This document shows positions 44,951 to 53,998 of a stretch of DNA of 64,000 nucleotides, piece by piece. The stretch spans positions 1 to 64,000 of the forward strand of contig JAETUM010000008.1 in the NCBI GenBank assembly GCA_021768625.1, given 5' to 3'. This stretch comes from Candidatus Stoquefichus sp. (GTDB lineage Bacteria; Bacillota_I; Bacilli_A; Erysipelotrichales; Coprobacillaceae). The notes beneath the pieces are model-generated. The model saw nothing but the letters and a program-made list of their open reading frames with translations. It had not been told where the DNA came from and did no database searches. The position numbers were made by a program, and so were the translations under genes. Position 1 is the stretch's first letter. Every line of letters starts with the position of its first letter.

Positions 44951-46535
44951 GACTTTGATTAAATTAAGAATAAAGGGAATCTTTTTAAGGCAGACGAGAG
45001 GTAGTAAAAAGAAGAAAACGTCTATTGGGAAGATTGCTTTGATGGCTATTTTATTTGGGTATGTTGCCATTGTTTTTTTGGGAATGTTTGGAATGTTATT
45101 CTTTTCAATTGTTTATTCGTTACATTCAATGCATATAGATGAATTATATTTTTCGTTAATGAGTATATTGATTATTATGTTTTGTTTTATTGGAAGTGTG
45201 TTTATAACACATCATGAGATATATGAAGCGAAAGATAATGAATTACTATTATCGATGCCAATAAGTAATAAAGATATATTATTAAGTCGTATTTTTACAA
45301 TACTTATTTTAAATTATATTTATGAGTTAATCATTGCGATACCAGCATTATTTGTATATATAGTATCTGTTGGAATGGAAGTTATGCAAATTATTCTATT
45401 TGTTGGAGTGATATTAACATTACCACTTTTTGTACTTGCATTATCATGTTTATTTGGCTGGATACTTGCACATATTCTCGTCAGAGCTAAAATGAAAAAT
45501 GTTATAACAATTATTTTATATGTTGCTTTTATGGGATGCTATTTCTATGTTATTAATTCTATTGAAGGTTATATAGGTTGGTTACTTCAAAATGGAGAAA
45601 CTATAGCAAATGCTATTGAAAAGGGAGCATTTCCTATTTATCATCTGAGCATAGCTATAAGTGAAGGAAATATTTTAAGTTTTCTTATTTATTTTGTTTG
45701 TGCTATTGTTCCATTTATTGTTGTCATATATCTTTTATCAACAAACTTTATTAAGTTAGCAACAACAAAACCAAAACTTAAGAAAAATGTTTATAAAGTT
45801 AAAGAGATGAAGACAAATTCTTTGAAAAAAGCTTTATTAATAAGAGAAATCAAGCATTTTACATCAAATGCTATGGTTATGTTAAATGGTGCTGTAGGTA
45901 TTATCTTTTGTATTATAGGTACGATTGCAGTATTTATATATGGAAATCAAATTAAGTTTGTTATAGCTATGATACCAGAACTTTCTGGTATGATCGTGCC
46001 AATTTTATGCTTGGTAGGAATAGGTGTTAATTCAATGAATATGATTAGTGCATCTTCTATCTCTTTAGAAGGAAATAGATTATGGATTATTAAAACATTA
46101 CCAATTCAAGCAAAAGATATTCTTATGATTAAATTAATGTTACACTTATTATTTTGTATACCAGCGGGTCTTATCTTTTCTATAGCAACAGTTATTGTTT
46201 TTGAAGTAGATATTTTAAATGCTATACTCGTTGTTATGGCACCTGTTTTATTTACAACTTTTATAGATTTATTAGGGTTATTACTTAATTTATGGAAACC
46301 AAAGTTTGATTGGGTCAATGAAACAGTATGTGTTAAACAAAGTGTGCCTAGTATATTGACAATGTTTATTGCTATGGGGTTGGCTTTTGTGATAGGTATA
46401 TGTTATATGCTTATTGGAAACTTTGTAACATTAGATATTTATATGTATATGATGTTTATTGTCTTCATTATTTTAGATATTGCTCTTTACTATATGTTAA
46501 ATACATGGGGAGTTAGAAGATTTGAACAATTATAA
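44937..46535 (+). CDS. ABC-2-type transporter permease
   Basis: 532 residues with about twelve hydrophobic segments. The N-terminal basic stretch (RQTRGSKKKKTSIGK) precedes helix 1, and the ITHHEIYEAKDNELLLSMPISNKDILLSRI loop is typical of ABC-2 permeases with a long cytoplasmic loop, reminiscent of YhaP/Tmem-like exporters. Partner of the ATPase overlapping by 14 bases. Substrate unknown. Terminated by a hairpin at 46548. Confidence 0.8.
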   Translation: MTMLKTLIKLRIKGIFLRQTRGSKKKKTSIGKIALMAILFGYVAIVFLGMFGMLFFSIVYSLHSMHIDELYFSLMSILIIMFCFIGSVFITHHEIYEAKDNELLLSMPISNKDILLSRIFTILILNYIYELIIAIPALFVYIVSVGMEVMQIILFVGVILTLPLFVLALSCLFGWILAHILVRAKMKNVITIILYVAFMGCYFYVINSIEGYIGWLLQNGETIANAIEKGAFPIYHLSIAISEGNILSFLIYFVCAIVPFIVVIYLLSTNFIKLATTKPKLKKNVYKVKEMKTNSLKKALLIREIKHFTSNAMVMLNGAVGIIFCIIGTIAVFIYGNQIKFVIAMIPELSGMIVPILCLVGIGVNSMNMISASSISLEGNRLWIIKTLPIQAKDILMIKLMLHLLFCIPAGLIFSIATVIVFEVDILNAILVVMAPVLFTTFIDLLGLLLNLWKPKFDWVNETVCVKQSVPSILTMFIAMGLAFVIGICYMLIGNFVTLDIYMYMMFIVFIILDIALYYMLNTWGVRRFEQL

Positions 46536-46547
46536 ATTGATATTATT

Positions 46548-46580
46548 AGGGATTATATCGTTGATATAGTCCTTTTTATA
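46548..46580 (+). terminator. Terminator of the ABC operon
   Basis: AGGGATTATATC / GATATAGTCCTT with two G-U pairs, loop GTT, then TTTTATA. Confidence 0.7.
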
Positions 46581-46594
46581 TTATAAGAAATAAA

Positions 46595-46834
46595 ATGAGT
46601 AGGAAAAAGATCAATGAGAATTACCATCTTGAATTAAGGAGTTAGATTATCTTAAAGAATTATCAGGAGAGTATTTTAGGATAAAAAATAATATTGATCA
46701 TATGATGAAGGGAATCAACAAGGAGTTGTATGAGAAAATATTTAGATGATATAAGTTTTAAAATAGAAAGATATTTGACTTTAAATCTGCTTATGATATA
46801 GAATATGAATATATTTTAAACGGTTCACTTTAAA
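46595..46834 (+). pseudogene. Decayed coding remnant, unrecognised
   Basis: The stretch between the two terminators (46581-46841) has no open gene but reads as broken coding sequence: for example frame fragments YLKELSGEYFRIKNNIDHMM, then FDFKSAYDIEYEYILNGS, separated by in-frame stops and a frame change. Codon style looks like the surrounding genes. I cannot name the parent protein. Confidence 0.3.
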
Positions 46835-46841
46835 TTTAATA

Positions 46842-46876
46842 AAAATAGTGGAATTTTAGTTCCACTATTTTTTAAA
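46842..46876. terminator. Bidirectional terminator at end of histidine kinase gene
   Basis: AAAATAGTGGAA / TTCCACTATTTT, 6-base loop, with T-run on the plus strand and an A/T-rich arm on the other. Confidence 0.8.
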
Positions 46877-48961
46877 TTGAATAATTGTTTTAAATAAATC
46901 ACCATCAAGTTGAATATAGAGGTGTCCACCTTGTAATTCTGTAAAGCTTTTTACAATAGCTAGTCCTAAACCTGAACCACTTGTATTTCTGGATTTATCA
47001 CCTTGTACAAATCTCTCAACAATTTCATTTTCATTAAAAGTCATTTCATCTTTAGAAATGTTTCTAAAAATAATTTTAACATATTCATCATCATCTTCAA
47101 TATGAATATAAACACGCGTATTTTCTAAAGCATATTTATTAATATTTACAAATAAATTTTCAAAAATACGATAAGTTTTAGAACTATCTAGAGGACATAT
47201 TATTTTATCTTGTTCATATTGATAACGCACAGTTAAGCCATTAGCTATAAATTGATCTTGATATTCTAATTCAACTTGTTTAATCATAGAAATAATATCT
47301 ACATCAACAATATCTAATCTAACATCACCACTATTAGCTTTACTTACTTCAAATAAATCATCAATTAAATTTTTAAGTCTTAAAGAATTTCTTTCTAATA
47401 TTTGTATATATTCTATTCTTTGTTGTTCTTCTAAATGATTATTTTTCAAAAGATCAACATAAGTAATAATAGAAGTTAAAGGTGTTTTTAAATCATGAGA
47501 AACATTAGAAATAAGTTCTGTCTTTGTTCGTTGAGATTTAACTTCTTCATTGACTGCTTTTTGAAATCCATCTTTAATATGAGAAAATTCATTTTTAAGT
47601 GGGTTAAACATACCTATATCTTCATTAATTTCATAATCAAAACGACCATTAGATAGTTGTTGTGTTGCATTTAAAAGAACTTGATAATTATTCTGTACTT
47701 CATTGAATTTCTTTTTTAAAAGAACAAATAAAATAATAGAATAAATCAAAATAAGAAGTCCACTTATACTAAAGAATTTAAGGATAAACATAATAATGAT
47801 AAAGTTGAATATAACTATTTTTAATATAATCTTATTTATATTATCTTGAAAATCAAAGTTTAAAATATTAAATATATATTTTTTACATCTTACATAAATC
47901 CAATAGAAACAAGTGTTTTCCATATAATAATTTTTTAAACCTTTATTGAATAAATACTTTAACATATAGAATAAAATAGCAAACCAAGTAAAGAAGATAA
48001 ACCACATTCCAATATTAAAAAGTGGTGTTAAATATGGTTCCATATATTCTATTGCAAATGCCTCATAAAAACTGGTGATTTCGTGACTTGCTGTTATACG
48101 AATTATTTGAATTAAAGCTTCCATAATTGCATATAAGGAACATATCCAAGCAATTGATAATATCTCAAACTTAATTTCTGAAATGAATGAAAAGAACTTA
48201 TTATCTTTTTCAGATGAAAATGGAATGATAAGAATAGTTAAAGCTGTAACTAATATTCCTAATAATGCAAATGGAATCATGTATATATAAATTTGATTAC
48301 TATAGCTATAAAAATTATCTAAATCATTACTCATACTCGCATCCATAACAAGGTTGTATGGAATGGCATAAGTAATAGTTAAATCTTTAGGAGTATATAC
48401 AAGGAGTTCTATATCTTGATCAAAATAAGAATCTGGCTGTACAAAGTCATGATAAGACTCAAGATGATTATTCATATTAGGACTACTAAATTGAATAGAA
48501 GCTTGATGATCACTATCAAATGTAACTTGGTAGTAATATTGATATTTTTTTTGTAAATTTTTATTTTCTTCAATATCTTTAAGATTATCATTTGTATTTG
48601 AAAGAACTTTCTTTGTTTTGGTATCAACAGCATAATAGTAAATATTTTTTTCTTTTTTTAATTGCTCTTCACTCTTTTGAAAACTAGCAATATCATCACC
48701 TTGACATTGCTTAAGATAAGAATTTAACTTACCAGAAGAATGAAAATATTGAAGATATCCATCTTTTGGATTGTCTATACTTTTATCAATAACATAATTA
48801 TAGTAACGAGTATTATACATAATATAAGAAATAATAGAGTTATCATAATTTTTTTCTTTAGCGTGTGATTGAATACTAGGATACATAGACCATAGGCCAA
48901 TGCTAGAAAGTAATAACACAGCAATAATAATTACTGTTGAAATATATTTATTCTTTTTCAT
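46865..48961 (-). CDS. Sensor histidine kinase of a two-component system
   Basis: 698 residues. Two or more membrane helices bound an N-terminal extracellular domain (helix about 8-27; a further group around 220-420). H-box NVSHDLKTPLTS with His489, N-box FENLFVNINKYAL (degenerate) and G-box GSGLGLAIVKS are visible near 664. It autophosphorylates His489 and passes phosphate to the regulator encoded three bases upstream. The large central membrane region is longer than in ordinary kinases. Signal unknown. Start ATG 48961. Confidence 0.9.
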   Translation of the reverse strand: MKKNKYISTVIIIAVLLLSSIGLWSMYPSIQSHAKEKNYDNSIISYIMYNTRYYNYVIDKSIDNPKDGYLQYFHSSGKLNSYLKQCQGDDIASFQKSEEQLKKEKNIYYYAVDTKTKKVLSNTNDNLKDIEENKNLQKKYQYYYQVTFDSDHQASIQFSSPNMNNHLESYHDFVQPDSYFDQDIELLVYTPKDLTITYAIPYNLVMDASMSNDLDNFYSYSNQIYIYMIPFALLGILVTALTILIIPFSSEKDNKFFSFISEIKFEILSIAWICSLYAIMEALIQIIRITASHEITSFYEAFAIEYMEPYLTPLFNIGMWFIFFTWFAILFYMLKYLFNKGLKNYYMENTCFYWIYVRCKKYIFNILNFDFQDNINKIILKIVIFNFIIIMFILKFFSISGLLILIYSIILFVLLKKKFNEVQNNYQVLLNATQQLSNGRFDYEINEDIGMFNPLKNEFSHIKDGFQKAVNEEVKSQRTKTELISNVSHDLKTPLTSIITYVDLLKNNHLEEQQRIEYIQILERNSLRLKNLIDDLFEVSKANSGDVRLDIVDVDIISMIKQVELEYQDQFIANGLTVRYQYEQDKIICPLDSSKTYRIFENLFVNINKYALENTRVYIHIEDDDEYVKIIFRNISKDEMTFNENEIVERFVQGDKSRNTSGSGLGLAIVKSFTELQGGHLYIQLDGDLFKTIIQFKK

Positions 48962-48964
48962 ATT

Positions 48965-49666
48965 TTACCTACCTTGCTTTTCAATTTTATATCCAACACC
49001 CCAAACAACTTTTAAATATTTTGGATTCTTTGGATCAATTTCAATTTTTTCCCTTAAATTACGAACATGAACCATAACAGTATCTGTATTGATAGCATCT
49101 TCTTTCCAAACACTTTCATAAATATTATCAGCAGAAAAAACTTTACCTGGATACTCCATCAATAATTGTAAGATTTTAAATTCAATAGGAGTTACCTTTA
49201 TAGTTTCTCCATCTACACTAACTTGCTTTGTATCAAGATTAAGCTCTAATCCACCAACAATATAACAATTTTCCTGTTGATGATTCACTAAATTTAAGTA
49301 ACGAGAATAACGACGTAATTGTGACGAAACACGTGCTAAAAGTTCCATTGGAACGAAAGGCTTAGTAACATAATCATCTGCCCCAATATTTAAACCTGTT
49401 ATCTTATCAATGTCTTCTGATTTGGCAGACAACATAATAATTGGAAAGTCATACTTTTCTCTTATTTTCATAGTCATTTGAATTCCATCCATAATAGGCA
49501 TCATAATATCTACAATAGCTAAATGTATTGTATTTTGAGATAAAATCTGCAAACCTTCTTCACCATTATGAGCCTTTAATACATGATAACCCTGATTCTT
49601 TAAATAAATTTCTATTGCATTACATATTTCAATTTCATCTTCTACAACTAAAATATTATATTCCAT
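48965..49666 (-). CDS. OmpR/PhoB-family response regulator
   Basis: 233 residues. Receiver with acidic pair Glu9/Asp10, phosphoacceptor Asp53 (IVDIMMP) and Lys (KPFVPMELLARV), followed by the winged-helix domain ending KYLKVVWGVGYKIEKQ. Partner of the histidine kinase immediately downstream (3-base gap). Target genes cannot be told from sequence; a TVP38-family gene lies upstream on the same strand. Confidence 0.94.
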   Translation of the reverse strand: MEYNILVVEDEIEICNAIEIYLKNQGYHVLKAHNGEEGLQILSQNTIHLAIVDIMMPIMDGIQMTMKIREKYDFPIIMLSAKSEDIDKITGLNIGADDYVTKPFVPMELLARVSSQLRRYSRYLNLVNHQQENCYIVGGLELNLDTKQVSVDGETIKVTPIEFKILQLLMEYPGKVFSADNIYESVWKEDAINTDTVMVHVRNLREKIEIDPKNPKYLKVVWGVGYKIEKQGR

Positions 49667-49741
49667 TAAAAATCCCCCACTTTACTCTTTTATTATACTG
49701 AAAACAAAATAAGAAAAGTAGAGGGAAAAACGAAAGATTTT

Positions 49742-50437
49742 CTAAAGATTATAAGGAATTTCATGCTTATGGATAATCTTTTTATAAAAGATAATTCCAA
49801 TAAGAGAAATAATCCCAGTTAAGGCAAATACAATTATTGAGAAAACATAGTTTTTAACACCAATAGCATCGCCTCCAATAGTACTTGTTATGATGGAAGG
49901 AATTCTTGCAATAGTTGTAATAAAGAGAAAAGTTTTGAGTTTCATATCAGTAAGTGGAATAAAATATGTGAGTATATCTTTGGGTGTTCCAGGTATAAAA
50001 AATATAATAAACAATAAGATATTTAAATTTTCTTTGTTTTGTAAAAATTGCATTTCATTTATTTTCTTTAGACCAATAAAATGATCAATAAAAGTTATTC
50101 CCCATTTTTTCACAAAGATATAAATGAAAGTAGAACCAATCGCACTTCCCAGCATGCATATTAATAAACCATGAATAGGTCCATATAAATATCCTGACAT
50201 AACTTCAATAATTTCTCCTGGTAAAAAAACAAAAATAACTTGTAATGCCATAATACCAGCAAAAATCAACTGACCAAATATTCCAAATGCCTGTAGTTCT
50301 TGTCTTAATCTTTGAGGATTCTCAAATAAGCTCATTAAAGGTTGATAACAAATAATACAAATAATACTCATTATAAGAAAACAAATAAGTATAAATTCTA
50401 TTTCTTTATATTTTTCTTTGAAAAAGTTCAATTTCAT
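49742..50437 (-). CDS. TVP38/TMEM64 family membrane protein
   Basis: About 231 residues. ATG 50437 is used, but AGGAG lies only two bases before it; TTG 50431 or ATG 50452 are alternatives. Contains the VTT/DedA-like SNARE-associated core: FLPGEIIEVMSGYLYGPIHGLLICMLGSAIGS, then FFIPGTPKDILTYFIPLT. These are polytopic membrane proteins linked to lipid or membrane homeostasis in bacteria. Upstream of the response regulator on the same strand, separated by about 75 bases. Confidence 0.85.
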   Translation of the reverse strand: MKLNFFKEKYKEIEFILICFLIMSIICIICYQPLMSLFENPQRLRQELQAFGIFGQLIFAGIMALQVIFVFLPGEIIEVMSGYLYGPIHGLLICMLGSAIGSTFIYIFVKKWGITFIDHFIGLKKINEMQFLQNKENLNILLFIIFFIPGTPKDILTYFIPLTDMKLKTFLFITTIARIPSIITSTIGGDAIGVKNYVFSIIVFALTGIISLIGIIFYKKIIHKHEIPYNL

Positions 50438-50512
50438 CACTCCTATCGTCATATATAAGTATGGACAATAAAAGTAAAAACTCTCCTATAAAAAAAGAAA
50501 AGAAAAACGAAA

Positions 50513-50545
50513 GAAAAAAGAAGGAAATTATTTTTTTCCTTCAAT
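50513..50545 (-). terminator. Terminator of the HD-domain gene
   Basis: On the minus strand GAAGGAAA / TTTCCTTC with a 7-base loop, then a T-run; overlaps the last codons of the gene. Confidence 0.75.
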
Positions 50546-51109
50546 AAAATAGGTTGCTTCCATATCAGCGGTACTTAATGCAAAAGCAAGGGGAAACATT
50601 TCGAATGCAGCACCCACATTTCTTGCATCCTCACTACCAGAGAATCCCATATGATAACGAATAGCAAATGCTTCTTCTCTTGTTAATCGCATATAGCCAC
50701 TAATCATATAAACACTTTTTTCACCATGTCCATAAGGCAAGGTATCATTATATTCAAATGTGGGAACTTGAATCCATTGTCCATTTTCTTTAACATTTCG
50801 TGTTCCCTTTTTATAACAATTGATTTTACATAGATCATGTAATAAAGCAACAATCGCAATAGATTCCTCTGTATATGATAAATGATATGTTTCTTTGACT
50901 CTATCTCTAGATAGATAATCTTTTAAACAATCATAGACATTTAAACTATGATCTAAAAGTCCACCCTCGTAGCTTCCATGAAAACGAGCACTTGCAGGAG
51001 CATCGAAGAAGTCAGAATTTTTAGATAATAAAAATTCTAATAATTTTTCACTACCCTCTCTATGAATATATCTTTTATAAATATCAATGAATCTTTCTTT
51101 ATTATTCAT
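50528..51109 (-). CDS. HD-domain phosphohydrolase
   Basis: 193 residues. HD signature with His54 (LLDHSLNVYDCL) and the central HD pair at 91-92 (LLHDLCKINCYKK), followed by SVYMISGYMRLTREEAFAIRYHMGF. Such metal-dependent enzymes hydrolyse nucleotides or cyclic nucleotides; no second domain is present. Resembles HD proteins in Firmicutes near TraI-like or YqeK groups, without a firm match. Start ATG 51109. Confidence 0.85.
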   Translation of the reverse strand: MNNKERFIDIYKRYIHREGSEKLLEFLLSKNSDFFDAPASARFHGSYEGGLLDHSLNVYDCLKDYLSRDRVKETYHLSYTEESIAIVALLHDLCKINCYKKGTRNVKENGQWIQVPTFEYNDTLPYGHGEKSVYMISGYMRLTREEAFAIRYHMGFSGSEDARNVGAAFEMFPLAFALSTADMEATYFIEGKK

Positions 51110-51209
51110 ATTATCACATCCTTTTCATCATTATAACATAATTTTAAAAGCAACAAAATTATTCATTATATTTTCATATTATTTATGTAAAATAATAGTG
51201 GTGATTCAT

Positions 51210-51476
51210 ATGATAGAATTTTTCTTTGAAATTATTTTTGAAATAATAGGTGAATGTTTTAGTGGTTTTATTAAAAATAGAAGAATTCATATATGGATAA
51301 GATTATTTGTCTTATCATTATTTTGGATTCCGTTAATAGGTCTCATGTTTTTTGTAACATATAGAATGTATCAAGATACTTCACAAGTTCATCTTTTGAT
51401 TATTTTAGGTATTCTAGATATAATATTGATTGTATCGTGGTTAAAAACAATGATAGGGATTATGAGGAGATCGTGA
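51210..51476 (+). CDS. Small membrane protein, unknown
   Basis: 88 residues from ATG 51210 (GTGGTGA upstream is a weak ribosome site). Two hydrophobic helices (about 30-55 and 62-80) after an N-terminal amphipathic stretch MIEFFFEIIFEIIGECFSGF. Four bases before the YbaK gene, so likely cotranscribed. Function unknown. Confidence 0.6.
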   Translation: MIEFFFEIIFEIIGECFSGFIKNRRIHIWIRLFVLSLFWIPLIGLMFFVTYRMYQDTSQVHLLIILGILDIILIVSWLKTMIGIMRRS

Positions 51477-51480
51477 GAAT

Positions 51481-51954
51481 ATGAAAAAGGTTAAAACAAA
51501 TGCATTAAGGATGCTTGATCAAGCAAAGATAAATTATGAAACAAAAGAATATGAATATGATGATAATCATTTAAGTGGTGATCATGTTTTAAAACAAGTG
51601 GATTTAGATAAAGATGCTGTTTATAAAACTTTGGTTTTAAAAGGAACAAAGGATTATTTGGTTTGTTGTATTCCTGTTTTGGAAGAAATAGATTTAAAGA
51701 AGCTTGCTAAGGTAACTGGGCATAAAAGTGTAGAAATGGTTCGTCAAAAAGATTTGCTGAATTTAACAGGATATATAAGAGGAGGATGTTCTCCAGTAGG
51801 AATGAAAAAGACTTTTCCAACTTATATTCAAGAAGATGTTATTTTACAGGATAAAATTGCGGTAAGTGCAGGGAAAAGAGGTCTACAAATGATTTTAAGT
51901 CCGCAAGACTTAATAACTATAACAAATGCAAAATGTGTGGATGTTATAAAATAG
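51481..51954 (+). CDS. ybaK: YbaK/EbsC-type aminoacyl-tRNA deacylase
   Basis: 157 residues. YbaK fold: VYKTLVLKGTKDYLVCCIPVLEEIDLKKLAKVTGHKSVEMV, then TGYIRGGCSPVGMKKTFPTYI, which is the family catalytic surface. It clears misacylated Cys-tRNA(Pro) made by ProRS; cytoplasmic. Strong match across its whole length. Located downstream of a small membrane gene. Confidence 0.92.
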   Translation: MKKVKTNALRMLDQAKINYETKEYEYDDNHLSGDHVLKQVDLDKDAVYKTLVLKGTKDYLVCCIPVLEEIDLKKLAKVTGHKSVEMVRQKDLLNLTGYIRGGCSPVGMKKTFPTYIQEDVILQDKIAVSAGKRGLQMILSPQDLITITNAKCVDVIK

Positions 51955-51989
51955 GTTATATTTGATAATATAGAAGATAAATTTTATTT

Positions 51990-52009
51990 TTTTGGAAACG
52001 TTTCCAAAA
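51990..52009 (+). promoter_or_regulatory. Perfect 20-base palindrome, CcpA/LacI-type operator upstream of pgm
   Basis: TTTTGGAAACGTTTCCAAAA is an exact palindrome containing a cre-like core TGGAAACGTTTCCA. The -10 of pgm is likely TATAAT at 52046-52051, so the site centre is near -58: a position used by CcpA for activation (as upstream of ackA in Bacillus). Confidence 0.6.
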
Positions 52010-52072
52010 TTTCATTTTTTTATGGTTTTCACGTCTTAGCTTTGTTATAATAATTTTAAGAGGTGACTAAAA

Positions 52073-53767
52073 ATGAATTATGAAGAAAAATATCAAAAGT
52101 GGATCAGTAAAGAAGATTTAGATCCTACATTAAAAGCAGAATTATTAAGTATGGATGAAACTGCAAAAGAAGATGCATTTTACACTGATGTAGAATTTGG
52201 AACAGCAGGTATGCGTGGTATTTTAGGAGCAGGAACTAACAGATTAAATATTTATGTTATTCAAAAGGCTAATGTTGGTTTTGCTAAATATATTGCATCA
52301 TTACCAGATGGAAAAGAAAAAGGAGTAGCAATAGGATATGATAATAGAAATATGTCTTATCAATTTGCTATTGAAAGTGCAAAGGTTTTAGCAACTTATG
52401 GTATTAAGTCATTTATTTTTGAAGCACTAAGACCAACACCTGAGTTATCATTTGCAGTACGTTTCTTAAAATGTGCTGGAGGTATTATGATTACTGCATC
52501 ACATAATCCTAAAGAATATAATGGGTACAAGGTTTATGATGATACAGGATGTCAATTATTACCTGAAGCTGCTGATCAGGTTGTAAAATATGTTAATGAA
52601 GTTGAAGATGAATTAAATATTAAAGTATTAAGTGATGAAGAAGCTTATCCATATATGACATGGATTGGAGAAGAAGTTGACGCAGCATACTACGAAGCTG
52701 TTAAAGGAATTGAAGTGAATCCAGGTATGGATAAAAATGACTTCAAAATTGTCTTCTCTCCACAACATGGAACTGCTAATATTCCAGTAAGAACTGTATT
52801 AAAGGATTTAGGATATGATGTTGTGCCAGTACTTGCACAATGTGCACCAGATCCAAACTATACAAATACAAAATCACCAAACCCAGAAGTTGATGTTGCT
52901 TATGAATTAGCAATTAAAAAAGCTAAAGAAGTTGATGCAGATGTTGTTGTTATTACTGATCCTGATGGGGATAGATTAGGTGTTGTTGCTAAACATAATG
53001 GAGAATATGTATTGATGAGTGGTAACCAATCTGCTGCTGTATATCTTGAATATATTTTAAGTCAAATGAAAGAAAAAGGAACATTACCTTCTAATGCAGT
53101 TATGTATAATACAATTGTTACATCTGATTTAGGGGAATTAGTAGCAAGAAGCTATGGTGTAGATGTAGAAAAAACATTAACTGGTTTTAAATTTATTGGT
53201 GATAAGATTCGTAAATATGAAGCTACAAAAGAAAAGGTATTTGTATTTGGATATGAAGAATCTTATGGATGTGTTATTAAAGACTTCGTAAGAGATAAAG
53301 ATGCTGTTCAAGCTGTATTGACTGCTGCTGAAGCAGGTAATTATTATAAGAAACAAGGTAAAGATTTAATTGATGTTTTAAATGAATTATATGCTAAACA
53401 TGGTACATTTAAAGAAAGTCAAATTGCTATTTCTAAAGCTGGTGCAGCTGGAAGTACAAGAATCAAAGAAATTATGTCTAATTTAAGAGAAGATGCTCCT
53501 GCACAAATCGGTAATGTAAAAGTTGTAGCTAGTGAAGATTATCAAGCAAGTGTACGTTATGAAGATGGTAAAGAATCTGTTATTGAATTACCAAAATCTA
53601 ATGTATTAAAATATTACTTAGAAGATGGTTCATGGATTGCAGCAAGACCATCTGGAACTGAACCTAAGATTAAGTTTTATTTCTCAATTAAAGGTGCTAC
53701 AGTTGATGAGGCTGCAACTAAGACAGAGGTATTCCAAAAAGATATGATGAAGATTGTTGGTGAATAA
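52073..53767 (+). CDS. pgcA: Phosphoglucomutase/phosphomannomutase
   Basis: 564 residues. Phosphoserine Ser143 in TASHNPKEYNGYK, metal loop DPDGDRLG near 298, sugar-binding GYEES near 396 and phosphate loop RPSGTEPKIKFY near 544 identify the alpha-D-phosphohexomutase family in the large Firmicute form (PgcA). It interconverts glucose-1- and glucose-6-phosphate for cell-wall glycolipid and glycogen metabolism. ATG 52073 follows AGAGGTG. A perfect cre-like palindrome precedes the promoter. Terminator follows. Confidence 0.94.
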   Translation: MNYEEKYQKWISKEDLDPTLKAELLSMDETAKEDAFYTDVEFGTAGMRGILGAGTNRLNIYVIQKANVGFAKYIASLPDGKEKGVAIGYDNRNMSYQFAIESAKVLATYGIKSFIFEALRPTPELSFAVRFLKCAGGIMITASHNPKEYNGYKVYDDTGCQLLPEAADQVVKYVNEVEDELNIKVLSDEEAYPYMTWIGEEVDAAYYEAVKGIEVNPGMDKNDFKIVFSPQHGTANIPVRTVLKDLGYDVVPVLAQCAPDPNYTNTKSPNPEVDVAYELAIKKAKEVDADVVVITDPDGDRLGVVAKHNGEYVLMSGNQSAAVYLEYILSQMKEKGTLPSNAVMYNTIVTSDLGELVARSYGVDVEKTLTGFKFIGDKIRKYEATKEKVFVFGYEESYGCVIKDFVRDKDAVQAVLTAAEAGNYYKKQGKDLIDVLNELYAKHGTFKESQIAISKAGAAGSTRIKEIMSNLREDAPAQIGNVKVVASEDYQASVRYEDGKESVIELPKSNVLKYYLEDGSWIAARPSGTEPKIKFYFSIKGATVDEAATKTEVFQKDMMKIVGE

Positions 53768-53787
53768 GATAGATTATTAATCAAAGA

Positions 53788-53828
53788 AAAGTATTATACA
53801 ATTTCAATAATTGTTAATACTTTTTTAT
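53788..53828 (+). terminator. Terminator after phosphoglucomutase
   Basis: AAAGTATTATACAATT pairs with AATTGTTAATACTTT, followed by T-run. Confidence 0.75.
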
Positions 53829-53926
53829 TTAAAATATAATAAGGTATAGAAGTTAATAAAATACAAACAAAATAGTTGATTTTATAGTGTATATATTTTT
53901 CTCTATGGTATTGTTTTCGAAATAAA

Positions 53927-53968
53927 AAGAACTGATAGTAAAAACATTATCAGTTCTCTTTTTTATGG
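53927..53968. terminator. Second hairpin, terminator of the flavoenzyme gene
   Basis: AAGAACTGATA pairs with TATCAGTTCT, 10-base loop, T-run on the plus strand, A-run outside. Suitable for the minus-strand gene ending at 53999 as well. Confidence 0.8.
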
Positions 53969-53998
53969 GAAGAAAATATGAATTTAATATAATTTATA

